Shown piece after piece: positions 53,194 through 61,653 of a stretch of 64,000 nucleotides of DNA (position 1 is the first letter of the stretch; each line of letters begins with the position of its first letter). The notes beneath the pieces were generated by a model. That model had not been told where the DNA came from, searched no databases, and saw nothing but the letters and a program-made list of their open reading frames with translations. The stretch spans positions 868,001 through 932,000 of the forward strand of contig CP091723.1 in assembly GCA_022009775.1 (NCBI GenBank), read 5' to 3'. The position numbers and the translations under genes were made by a program. This DNA comes from Christensenella sp. (GTDB lineage Bacteria > Bacillota > Clostridia > Christensenellales > CAG-917).

Positions 53194-54153
53194 ATGACAA
53201 GAAAACTCGGCAAAAGCGTTATATTTTCCGTGATTGCGTTGATCGCGATATTTGCGGTCAATTTCTTCTTGCCGCGCCTTATGCCCGGCGATCCGCTTGC
53301 AAATCTCGTCGGGGCGGATGAAAGCACCATGTCGAAAGAAGAATACGACGCCTTGTATAAAGAAATGGGGCTTGATCAACCGCTCGGCAAACAGTTCGGC
53401 ACGTACGTAAAGAATCTGTTCAAAGGGGAGTGGGGATATTCTTATCATCAGGGACGCGACGTAAGCGAAGTTATTGCGGAGAAGATCCCACGCACGTTGC
53501 AGATTACGCTTCCCGCCTGGATACTTTCCGCGCTTCTTGCGTATTGGCTCGGCCTTGCGGCAGGATACAAAAAATCTCGCATTGCAGACGTCGGATTGAG
53601 CAGTGCAATGGTGCTTGTAGACGCAGTTCCGACGTTTCTTATGGCAATAATGCTTCTCATCTTGTTTGCGTTCGAGTGGAAGATTTTGCCGTCCGGCGCG
53701 CTCAATTCGGTGGGTGGCGGCGGCTTGTTGGATAGGCTCGAACATCTCGTGCTTCCCGTGCTTACACTGACGCTTGCTTCCACGCCGAAAAAATTTCTTC
53801 TCGTGCGCAATCAGGCGGCAGGCGTTGCCGAAACCAAATATATAACCTATGCGCGCGCGAAAGGTCTGAGCGGAGCGAGAGTTAAAAACGAGCACGTTTT
53901 TCCGAATATATCCGCGCCTTTCATATCTATGCTCGGCACGAGCTTCGGGCATATGATTGCAGGATCGATAGTCGTTGAAAAGGTCTTTTCTATCGACGGC
54001 GTGGGAATGCTTGTCAATAGAGCCATATTCGACAAAGATTTCCCCATGCTGCAAGGCGCGCTTCTCGTCATCGCACTCAGCGTTATACTGTCAAATTTCA
54101 TAGCCGACGCAATAAGCGTGTTTGCCGATCCGTCGCAAAGGAGAAAATTATGA
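53194..54153 (+). CDS. ABC importer permease, DppB/NikB type
   Basis: A 319-residue inner membrane permease with about six helices. The N-terminus FFLPRLMPGDPLANLVG is typical of DppB, and the EAA loop reads YITYARAKGLSGARVKNEHVFPNIS. The ATG at 53194 follows AAAGGA at a good distance; the TTG at 53179 is less likely. It overlaps the next permease gene by four bases (ATGA type). Confidence 0.9.
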   Translation: MTRKLGKSVIFSVIALIAIFAVNFFLPRLMPGDPLANLVGADESTMSKEEYDALYKEMGLDQPLGKQFGTYVKNLFKGEWGYSYHQGRDVSEVIAEKIPRTLQITLPAWILSALLAYWLGLAAGYKKSRIADVGLSSAMVLVDAVPTFLMAIMLLILFAFEWKILPSGALNSVGGGGLLDRLEHLVLPVLTLTLASTPKKFLLVRNQAAGVAETKYITYARAKGLSGARVKNEHVFPNISAPFISMLGTSFGHMIAGSIVVEKVFSIDGVGMLVNRAIFDKDFPMLQGALLVIALSVILSNFIADAISVFADPSQRRKL

Positions 54154-55014
54154 AATCGACTTTGCAAACGGGCTACAAAACGAGAAGAGTGCTGTCAACC
54201 GTGGTTTTTGCACTCGGCATTGCGATATTCCTTGTTTTTGCGATATTCGCAATCTTCGGAGAAAAAATCGCGCCGTATGCCGCTACTGAGAGTTTTGACA
54301 AATTTTTGCCTTGCACGAGAGAGCATTTGCTCGGCACGAACAATCTCGGATATGACATCTTGTCACAACTCATTGTTGCCACAAGACCTACGCTTATAGT
54401 CGGAGTTACGAGCGCGCTTGCATGCGTCGTGATAGGAGTTATCGTCGGGGTGATTGCGGGATACGTCGGCAAAGTCACAGGTGAAGCGGTCAACGGAGTA
54501 ATCAACTTTTTCCTGCTGATACCCATGCTTCCCATGGCAATCGTGATCGCGGCGTACACTAGCGGCAACTCGGCGAGCATAATTCTCACGATATCCGCGC
54601 TTTGCTGGTGTTCGACGGCAAGAGCGGTGAGAGCAAAGACGTTGAGCGTGAAAAATTCCGACTTCGTTCGTTCGCTCAAAACACTCGGATACAGCCCCTG
54701 TCGCATACTTTTCCGCCACGTGCTGCCAAACGTGCTCGACGTCGCGGCGGCAAAATTTATACCGTCGGTTGCAAGTTGCATAATGGTGGAAGCGACGCTC
54801 AGTTTCTTTGGGAATGGGCAGCGTCGAAAGCGTGACGTGGGGAGTTATGATAAACTATGCGTACACATATGGCGGAATAAGCCTTGCAAAATACAATTGG
54901 TTGCTTGCGCCCGGCGTGTGCATAATGCTGATACAAATCGGCTTTTATATGATACAGCAATATATAGAATTTCGTCGCAGAATCGTGCAAAACGCAACGA
55001 TAAACCGCGACTAA
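54150..55014 (+). CDS. ABC importer permease, DppC/NikC type, frameshifted
   Basis: About 287 residues after repair. EHLLGTNNLGYDILSQLIVATRPTLIVG is the DppC N-terminal motif (LGTDxLGRD), the EAA loop is DFVRSLKTLGYSPCRILFRHVLPNV. After VEATLSFFG the frame is lost at GGGAA (54810-54814, one base too many) and continues as MGSVESVTWGVMINYAYTYGG..., the usual LGLG...PSWG end. It completes the importer. The repaired end YIEFRRRIVQNATINRD replaces the usual short cytosolic tail. Confidence 0.85.
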
Positions 55015-55056
55015 CGTAAAGATAAAATGCCTTTTCGGGCATAAGGAGCAAAAAAT

Positions 55057-55878
55057 ATGTGTCTTGGTGACCCAAACTGCAGTTGCAATAAGATAAGCGA
55101 CGTGAGAGCAATAAGAGATCAGGAACTCGTTTTTTCAAACGCTTACGCAAAGCTCGTCCCCGATGACGAACGCACGAAAAAAGCGAGAGCGGAACTCGCC
55201 GCCTTTCCCGATGATTTCAACCGTATCGTTGCGCTGGGAGACGCACTCGCTTTTCAGATGAGATATAGAGAAGCACTCGAATGTTTTGAAAAAGCGTGCG
55301 AGATGCGACCCGACGATTACAAGGTGAGAAGAAAATGTGCGGGCAGATATTTGTCCACACTCGATCTCGACAAAGCAGAAAAAGCGTTTGCCTGGTGCCT
55401 TGAAAACACCGATGACAGACTTGACGCGCTCTACATGTCGGCGTGCTGCAAGTATTATCAGGGCGAATACGAAAAGTCAAAAGTTATGTTTGACGAGTGC
55501 GTCGAACTCGCAAAAAACAACGGAGATATGTACGTTGCGTCTCTGTTCTGGACAATCGCGTGTTCGGTGCAACTCGGAAGAAAGATAGACGAAGATATTG
55601 CAAAATTTCACGGAGACGTTCAGATAGGACATCACACCGGATATTTGCAAACGCTGAAACTGTTTGCCGGTGCACCGCTTGCAGAATGCGACACGATACC
55701 CAAAGAAGACGAGTTGCAACTTTGCATTTTTACGTACGGCGTGCATCTTTACTACAAGCACAAGCAAAACGCGTTCCTTGCTGATGCGTTCCTTGCCGGC
55801 ACGCTCAATCTCGACACCTATTTTGCCGCATTTGCGTATCTCGGGGCATACACGGAATATATAAGACAGAAAAGATAA
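55057..55878 (+). CDS. TPR-repeat protein with Cys-rich N-terminus
   Basis: A 273-residue soluble protein. The N-terminus MCLGDPNCSCNK has three cysteines close together; then TPR-like helix pairs follow, for example MRYREALECFEKACEMRPDDYKV, LDLDKAEKAFAWCLENTDDRLDALYM and YYQGEYEKSKVMFDECVELA. The C-terminal 90 residues are helical without clear repeats. AAGGAG precedes the ATG, 42 bases after the permease gene, so it belongs to the importer operon. A role as a metal-binding adaptor is possible but unproven. Confidence 0.7.
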   Translation: MCLGDPNCSCNKISDVRAIRDQELVFSNAYAKLVPDDERTKKARAELAAFPDDFNRIVALGDALAFQMRYREALECFEKACEMRPDDYKVRRKCAGRYLSTLDLDKAEKAFAWCLENTDDRLDALYMSACCKYYQGEYEKSKVMFDECVELAKNNGDMYVASLFWTIACSVQLGRKIDEDIAKFHGDVQIGHHTGYLQTLKLFAGAPLAECDTIPKEDELQLCIFTYGVHLYYKHKQNAFLADAFLAGTLNLDTYFAAFAYLGAYTEYIRQKR

Positions 55879-55976
55879 AAATTTGCAAAAAACGATTTTG
55901 GCATAGAACTCGTCGCTACACACGGTTTTTATATAAGCGTTTCAGGTATCCCATACGGAGAAAAGACAAAAGGAAA

Positions 55977-56003
55977 GAGCCTTGGCAAAGCGCCAAGGCT
56001 CAA
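55977..56003. terminator. Inverted repeat after the importer operon
   Basis: GAGCCTTGGC aaagc GCCAAGGCTC, a perfect 10-bp stem without a T tail on the plus strand, about 100 bases after the TPR stop. It may protect the 3' end of the message. The remaining intergenic DNA to 56110 shows only GGAAAGGGAG followed by a five-codon frame. Confidence 0.5.
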
Positions 56004-56111
56004 TCCATAAAAACAAAAACAGGAAAGGGAGATGATGCTTATATCATAAAGTGCGATTGTTAATAATAAATTAAAATTTCGCACATTTTGTAAATTTTTT
56101 CGAGAAAAATA

Positions 56112-56138
56112 AAAACGAGCCGAAAGCTCGTTTTTTTG
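56112..56138. terminator. Terminator of the six-gene minus-strand operon
   Basis: AAAAACGAGC cgaaa GCTCGTTTTTTT with T tails on both strands, 16 bases beyond the last minus-strand gene. Confidence 0.85.
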
Positions 56139-56153
56139 TTTTTCTTTTTGGAA

Positions 56154-56867
56154 TCAGAATTCGTAATCTTCGCGTTTGTGGATATCTCTCATTCCTTCAA
56201 TCGTATCGCATATATCCTTGAAAGAGCACGTATTGCAATCCATTTTCAGATTTTTGAGAATGTGGTCGAGAGTCACCGTTATGCCTTCGTTGAGTTTTGC
56301 CACGCCCGCGAAAGTCTCAAAGTCAAAGTCGGGATCGGTGATGAAGATCTGTTTGACCGCTTTGACGTTTTCGTCCTGCTTATATGCGTCTTGCAAGATC
56401 TTGCCCACGTCCGCAAAAGATATGCCCTTTTTGACTGCGGCTTTGCTCACTCTTGCGCCTTCGCGAAGTTGGTTTGTGTTGACTCTTATCATATAGCCGT
56501 CGGGATTCACCTTGTAGCGTTTGTATTCGATGTCGCGAAGGAAGCGATATATCTTCTGCTCGTCCTGATGTTTTGAGTCGTCTATGAGCAAAATCGCGAT
56601 GCGTGCAAAAGGTTCGTCACCTTTAAGGTCTTTGATGTCTTTGCCGCGAAGCAAAATTTCGTCCTTGTTTACGAGATTTTCGTCCGTCGTGTATGCGATG
56701 AGATAACTCGAATCTTTGTCGCTTGCTCCGAGCTCAACCGCGCTGTCGGCGGGGAAGATAAACACTTTTTCGTTAAGGTTTTTCCAAGACGAATTTTGGG
56801 AAAGGGGAGTCAGTTGACTCCCCGCAAGTTCCAGTGATTTTTTTATCGTTGAATCGTAGAGTTTCAT
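56154..56867 (-). CDS. CODH/acetyl-CoA synthase beta-subunit-like protein
   Basis: A 237-residue protein that resembles part of the acetyl-CoA synthase/CODH beta subunit: the C-terminal MDCNTCSFKDICDTIEGMRDIHK corresponds to the NSCxFKxVCDEVEGLRELH stretch of CdhC/AcsB, and KQIFITDPDFDFETFAGVAKLNEGIT to the region before it. The Ni-Ni-[4Fe-4S] A-cluster domain of full AcsB is not present. It is the last gene of an operon with a CooC-like ATPase and dehydratase-type subunits and starts three bases after the stop of the preceding small gene. The function of the stand-alone form is not known to me. Confidence 0.65.
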   Translation of the reverse strand: MKLYDSTIKKSLELAGSQLTPLSQNSSWKNLNEKVFIFPADSAVELGASDKDSSYLIAYTTDENLVNKDEILLRGKDIKDLKGDEPFARIAILLIDDSKHQDEQKIYRFLRDIEYKRYKVNPDGYMIRVNTNQLREGARVSKAAVKKGISFADVGKILQDAYKQDENVKAVKQIFITDPDFDFETFAGVAKLNEGITVTLDHILKNLKMDCNTCSFKDICDTIEGMRDIHKREDYEF

Positions 56868-56870
56868 ATA

Positions 56871-57098
56871 TTACTCGAGATGACGATTTCTCTTGCGCTT
56901 GTTGTAGAATCTTTGCAAGAATTTCTGCACAAGCACAAGAAGTTTTGAGTCAAGGTTGAAGAAGTACACGGTGAAGAGCAATCCGAAAAGAATAAGGAAT
57001 GCGCAAACGACCGTGATTATCGCGCCTGCCCAAGTAGGAAGACCGAGACCGATGAAAAGTGCCCAGGTCAATGCAATCAACGTTGTTCCGATAATCAT
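56871..57098 (-). CDS. Small membrane protein, 75 residues
   Basis: Two hydrophobic helices, LIALTWALFIGLGLP and WAGAIITVVCAFLILFGLLFTVYFF, and a basic C-terminus (QKFLQRFYNKRKRNRHLE) that should lie in the cytosol. AAGGGGG precedes the ATG. It lies between the dehydratase activator and the ACS-beta-like gene at spacings of ten and three bases, so it is a true operon member and may anchor the complex to the membrane. Family unknown. Confidence 0.65.
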   Translation of the reverse strand: MIIGTTLIALTWALFIGLGLPTWAGAIITVVCAFLILFGLLFTVYFFNLDSKLLVLVQKFLQRFYNKRKRNRHLE

Positions 57099-57108
57099 AT
57101 TTGCCCCC

Positions 57109-57909
57109 TTACGCTTTTGTCAAGCCTTTTTGTCTTGCGTATTCCGCCGCTCCGAGCGCGCCCATAAGTTGCGGGTCGGTTTTAAGGTCGATGACCTTTA
57201 TCTTGAGCACTTGCTCTATTGCCTGTTTAAGTCCGTCGTTCTTTGCGCAACCGCCCGTAAGCGTGATGCTGTCCGTTGCGCCCGCTTTCTTTGCCATGAC
57301 GAAGCATCTCTTTGCAACGCTCATTTCGATACCTGCCGCTATCTCGTCCGTGGGCTTGCCTTCGCCGACGAGCGAAATGACTTCGGATTCTGCAAAAACG
57401 GTGCATTGTGCAGAGATGGGAATGACGTTCTTTGCTTTGAGCGAGAGTTTGGAGAAGTCGCTGAGCGACATTTCAAACGATCTTGCCATTGCTTCGAAGA
57501 AACGTCCCGTACCTGCCGCGCACTTGTCGTTCATTGCGAAGTTCTTGACAGTGCCGTCCGTATCTATTGCGATACCCTTGATGTCTTGTCCGCCGATATC
57601 GATGATTGCCTTGACGCTTGGGTCCGTAACGTGAACGCCCATTGCGTGGCAAGAGATTTCGGAGATGTTTTCGTCTGCCGTAGCAACCTTGTTTCTGCCG
57701 TATCCCGTGCCAACGAGATATGCAAGGTTTTTCACGTCGCCTTCGAGTTCGGGAACCTTTGCCACGACTTCGTTCATAGCGGCTTCTGCAGAGAGTGCCG
57801 CATTGATTTTGCTCTTGATGGTGGTGTCGGCAAGCATCTTGCCGTTTTCATCCAATATAACTGCTTTGGTGTAGGTTGAACCTACGTCGCATCCGCCAAA
57901 ATATTTCAT
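57109..57909 (-). CDS. hgdC: Acyl-CoA dehydratase activator (HgdC/BadF-type ATPase)
   Basis: A 266-residue ASKHA-fold ATPase that passes low-potential electrons to 2-hydroxyacyl-CoA dehydratases or double-cubane proteins. GCDVGSTYTKAVI is the phosphate-binding motif, DIGGQDIKGI and the pair of cysteines in NDKCAAGTGRF and SAQCTVFAESEV hold one [4Fe-4S] between two subunits. GGCAKNDG and LMGALGAAEYA end the fold. The start at 57909 (MKYFGG) has AAAGGAG upstream. It follows the dehydratase subunit gene by 17 bases. Confidence 0.92.
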   Translation of the reverse strand: MKYFGGCDVGSTYTKAVILDENGKMLADTTIKSKINAALSAEAAMNEVVAKVPELEGDVKNLAYLVGTGYGRNKVATADENISEISCHAMGVHVTDPSVKAIIDIGGQDIKGIAIDTDGTVKNFAMNDKCAAGTGRFFEAMARSFEMSLSDFSKLSLKAKNVIPISAQCTVFAESEVISLVGEGKPTDEIAAGIEMSVAKRCFVMAKKAGATDSITLTGGCAKNDGLKQAIEQVLKIKVIDLKTDPQLMGALGAAEYARQKGLTKA

Positions 57910-57926
57910 AATGTATTCTCCTTTTA

Positions 57927-59479
57927 TTACCAACGTTCCGTATCGTCAAAGTCAACGATGGAAGGATCGAGCGGTTCTTCTCTCAAAACCGTCTTCATAT
58001 AGCGATTGACGTCGTTGCGCATATCTTTTCTCGACGCTTTTGTCGGGTTCATGAGTGCGTGATACACCCAGACGATATGGATTCCGCGTTTTCTTCCTTC
58101 TTCTTCGATGAGTCCGTGATAGCCTGCCATGGATTTGCATCCGATATGCTCGTACATAAGCACCATATCCGCGTTGTACTCTTCGCAGAATTGCCAGAGT
58201 TGTTCAACGCCCACTTCGTAACCGCCGTTGGAGTGGTTGCGCATGATCATGTTCATGTTGTACTCGCCAAGGTCGAGCATGGCTTGTTCGTGATCTTCGT
58301 AGTTGATAGGCTTTGTGAGAGTGAAGGAAAGCATGTCGCAAAGCGTCACGATGCCCCAGCAGTTTGCAAGCCATTGATTGAAAGCGGTGTAGTATTGTGC
58401 GTGAACGCCCCACACGATTGCGCGGTGGCGCATTTCCTTTGCGACTTTGACCTTGTTTTCGTAACCTTTCTTTGCAAGATCGGTGATTTGTTGGTCGAGT
58501 TTAAGGAATGAAGCGTCGCGACCGGAGATAACCATGTATTCCGCGTCTCGATAGAGCATGACGTTGTTGCCGCACACTTGCGGATAAGGCGTCTTGTTCA
58601 TTTCAAGCCATTGCTCGAAGAGTTTGTTTTGAGCGTTGTAGGTCTTGCAGTTTTTTGCAAAAGCGTCCCAGTCCCATTTCTCGCCGGTGTGTTCTTCGAT
58701 GAAGTGAATTGCCGCGACCACTTGGTCTCTGGAGTAGGGAAGAACGGATTCCTGTTGGTGGCGCATAGGCGCAGCCATCGTGAAGGACGGGAGATCGTCG
58801 TGTCTGTCTTCGATCTGGTTGCCCATAAGAGAGCCGTCGCAGGTGGTGTTGCAGTGAATCGCGCAAACGCCGCAGATCGGGAAGTCTTCGTCGATTGCGG
58901 CACCGAGTTCTGCGCAAGGCATCGGGCAGACGTCGGACGGAATCTGGAATTCTTCCGACACTTCGATGTAGTGCAAAACGCCGTCTTGTGCGATTGTAGA
59001 GCCCGTGTAAATTGCAGGAACTTCTTTGGATACGAATTTAAGATTCGGGAAACCCATTGCAACGACCATCATGCCGTTTTCGTCCATGATGACCACTTTT
59101 TGTTGAGTTCGTCGTATTTGCCGTGCTTGTTGCCGATACGCTTGTCGCACTTGAAGAGCGTATCCATGGTTTGAGTAAGGTGACCGACGATGCTGTCGTA
59201 TTGTTTGTGACCTATGCGAAGTTGCGGACCGCGAACGCCTTCCATGTGGCGATCGATATAGTCGAAAGCCGCCATGTAGTTGCCGAACCATCTATAAGTG
59301 AAGAGTGCTTTGATGGTTGTGGGTTTCATGATGAATTTGCCCATCACGAGAAGATTTTTCAGCCAGCAACCGAAGTCGTACATCGTGTCCTTGAAACCGC
59401 GCCATTCGCGACGAGTGGCGGTTTTCTTGCCGGGCTTGTAGAACTTGCCGAGTTTTTCAGAATTAAGTTTTGCGCCCAT
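57927..59479 (-). CDS. 2-hydroxyacyl-CoA dehydratase-type subunit (long form), frameshifted
   Basis: About 517 residues after repair. It belongs to the HgdB/BcrC/FldB-type iron-sulfur family. Cys-rich stretch SDVCPMPCAELGAAIDEDFPICGVCAIHCNTTCDG and the C-terminal EHIGCKSMAGYHG would hold the cluster. It is longer than usual subunits (380-430) owing to an N-terminal extension of about 100 residues. The break lies at five T (59097-59101), one base short, and joins YDELNKK to VVIMDENGMMVV. The start at 59479 is two bases after the stop of the preceding gene, preceded by AAAGGAG. The number of cysteines suggests a more complex cluster than a single [4Fe-4S]. Confidence 0.8.
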
Positions 59480-59481
59480 AC

Positions 59482-60675
59482 TCAGTTTTCTCCTTTGTTT
59501 TGAATCTTCTTGATTTCCATTGATTCGACGAACGCCTGAATTCTCGTGCGAAGTTGTCCCGATTGACCTGCGTTGTACGGACGGTCGATGGAAAGCACCT
59601 GATAGCCGTATTCGTTTTGAAGCACTGCGTGCATAAAGGGTCTGCCGTATCCCCAGTAGTCGCAGAATTTGATTTGTTCGATGATGATGCCGTCCGCTTT
59701 GTATTCTTTTGCGATTTTGTCGACGAACGCGTGACGTTCGTTCACCTTTTCGGTGTTAAGGAAGCGGGGGCATTGACCCGATTGCATATAGTATCTGCAC
59801 ACTTGCGTGAGAGCGTCTTCTTCGTCTGTGAGCACGATTTCCTGTCTGCCGGGCAAAGAGCCGAAGCAGTATCTGTCGGCAACGACCACAAGCCCCGTGT
59901 CTTCTGCGAGTTTGATGAAGCTCGGATCGTCGATTTCGCTTCCCACCATTGCCACGCGCGCGCGATATTTGCTCGCGGGATCTGGGACTCTGGTTTTGAG
60001 TTCTTCCGCAGTCTCGCGAAGTTTGTCAAGGATGAGATATTTCGGGCAGCAGTAGGTCGCAAGACAGAAGATTGCAAATTCATAGCCCGTGATGCGAGGA
60101 GATTCTTCTTTTCTGTATTCGCCGATTTCGGTGATAAGACGAGAGATCTCGTTTTGTTCTTCAACCGCTTTTCTGATTGCCGCGTCGCTTATATCTATGC
60201 CGAGATGTTCGTGCAACGGTTTAAGGCAATGTTCTTGCATCTGCAAAACGTAGTGCTTCAAAGTCACGTCGTCGCTCTTCATGGGCACGTCGCAGTAAGA
60301 AGCAAAGAAGCCTTCGTGAGGGCAGCAGCCCAAATGCTCGATGTTCTCTACGCAACGGTTCATCATAGCGCACGCTTCGGGAGCGATCACGCCGTCAAGA
60401 AAACTGAATCCGCCTTCGAGAGCGCGTTCGAGTATGGCGCGGCACGCTTCGCAGAAAATCGGGCTGAGATAATAGTTGCCCATTTCCGTGCTGGTTGTTC
60501 TGGGCGCGCGCAATCTCACCGAGAAAAGTCCCGGAAGGTTGAGAAGGGGTTCGGGAATCTGATAGCAAACGTGTCCGATTGCCTTTTTGCCTTCTTGCTG
60601 CGCCTGTTGGATGAGTTCGTTGTTGGAGTTTTCCAACAAGTTCTCAAAGTAGATAAGATGTTTCAGGTCTCGCAC
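59482..60675 (-). CDS. 2-hydroxyacyl-CoA dehydratase-type subunit
   Basis: A 397-residue member of the same family as its neighbour. Cysteines are in PIFCEACRAIL, CAMMNRCVENIEHLGCCPHEG, FCLATYCCPKY and the C-terminal IIEQIKFCDYWGYGRPF, which is the EQ.KFCD motif of HgdB and BcrB. SLPGRQEIVLTDEED and YNAGQSGQLRTRIQAF are typical of the C-terminal domain. The start is a GTG at 60675 with TAGGAG upstream. Two such proteins plus an activator form either a dehydratase or a double-cubane-cluster reductase. No CoA-transferase or CoA-ligase gene is present to support a fermentation pathway. Confidence 0.82.
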   Translation of the reverse strand: MRDLKHLIYFENLLENSNNELIQQAQQEGKKAIGHVCYQIPEPLLNLPGLFSVRLRAPRTTSTEMGNYYLSPIFCEACRAILERALEGGFSFLDGVIAPEACAMMNRCVENIEHLGCCPHEGFFASYCDVPMKSDDVTLKHYVLQMQEHCLKPLHEHLGIDISDAAIRKAVEEQNEISRLITEIGEYRKEESPRITGYEFAIFCLATYCCPKYLILDKLRETAEELKTRVPDPASKYRARVAMVGSEIDDPSFIKLAEDTGLVVVADRYCFGSLPGRQEIVLTDEEDALTQVCRYYMQSGQCPRFLNTEKVNERHAFVDKIAKEYKADGIIIEQIKFCDYWGYGRPFMHAVLQNEYGYQVLSIDRPYNAGQSGQLRTRIQAFVESMEIKKIQNKGEN

Positions 60676-60685
60676 AATATTTCTC

Positions 60686-61448
60686 CTATAAAATATTTAT
60701 TTTCTTCAGTGCTTCTTTCGCTCCGACGACAAGGGGAGAGTCATCCGGAAGGAAAAATACGTTTTCGCCCTTCATATCGCAAAGAGCGAGATTTTGGTCG
60801 GCAGGGATGTAAGCAAGCGTTTCTATGCCGTCCACCACGGGTTTTTGAGCCATTGCTTCTTGAGAAAGTCTGTTTTGCACGACGCCTACTTTGTCGTACA
60901 TCACGAGTTCGTCCGCCACATTTTTTATCGTTGCGACGACGTTGCGCCCCTTTTGAGACTGGTCGGTGACGAGAAGTAGATGCGTCACTTTTTCCATAAC
61001 TCTGCGGTTTATTTGTTCGATGCCCGCTTCGCCGTCAATCACAACGAAATCGTAGTGGGACGAAATCTGGCCGATTACGTCTTTGAGATAGGTGTTGATC
61101 TTGCAATAGCAACCCGCGCTTTCGGGTCTGCCTATCGCGATAAAAAGAAAAACCGTTTTTAGTCACGGTGGCTTCTTCTATTGAATATTCCGCATTGCCG
61201 AGTATCTCGATTACGGACATTTTGCCGTTTTGCGTCGCGTCAACCGCTTCCTTTCTCACGTCGTCAATCGTCTTTTTGACGTCAACGCCGAGCGCGGTGG
61301 AAAGTCCCACGGCGGGATCTGCATCCACCGCAAGTATTTTTTTGTCGGGAAAGTTTTCGCAAAGAAGTTTCACGATGACTGCGGCAAGAGACGTTTTCCC
61401 TACGCCGCCTTTTCCGGCAACTGCAATTATTTTCGCGTTTTCGTTCAT
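60686..61448 (-). CDS. cooC: CooC-like ATPase, frameshifted
   Basis: About 253 residues after repair. N-terminal deviant Walker A GKGGVGKTSLAAVIV, switch region VDADPAVGLSTAL, a CxC in ESAGCYCKIN (the metal-binding CxC of CooC) and DFVVIDGEAGIEQINRR as Walker B. CooC inserts nickel into CO dehydrogenase. It is the first gene of the operon. The break lies among two five-A runs (61142-61152, plus strand), one base too many. The start at 61448 has AAAGGA. No catalytic CODH gene is in the window, so its client may be the ACS-beta-like protein or the dehydratase-type pair. Confidence 0.82.
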
Positions 61449-61590
61449 GGGAATTCCTTTATATTGACTGCGCTTGCGCCCGTAAGCGTGCGTTTGTGTG
61501 CATACGCATTATGCGCTCGCGCGTACGAGACAATGCCATTGTAACAATTAAAAAATTATAAATCAAGGTATTTTTTTTTTTTTTGTTATA

Positions 61591-61626
61591 CAAGTCAACC
61601 GATTTTTTTACGAATCGGTTGACTTG
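61591..61626. repeat. Long palindrome between cooC and the MATE gene
   Basis: CAAGTCAACCGATT / AATCGGTTGACTTG, 14-bp perfect arms with an 8-base gap. A run of fifteen T precedes it. It lies between the minus-strand MATE gene and the start of the cooC operon. It could be an operator or the terminator stem of the MATE gene, though no T tract follows on the minus strand. Confidence 0.6.
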
Positions 61627-61653
61627 GTTAATCAATTTGTAAATATCTGTAAA

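Noticed and set aside
56040..56060. Five-codon frame behind GGAAAGGGAG (MMLIS)
   Set aside because: Good ribosome binding site, but too short and without promoter or neighbours to support a gene.
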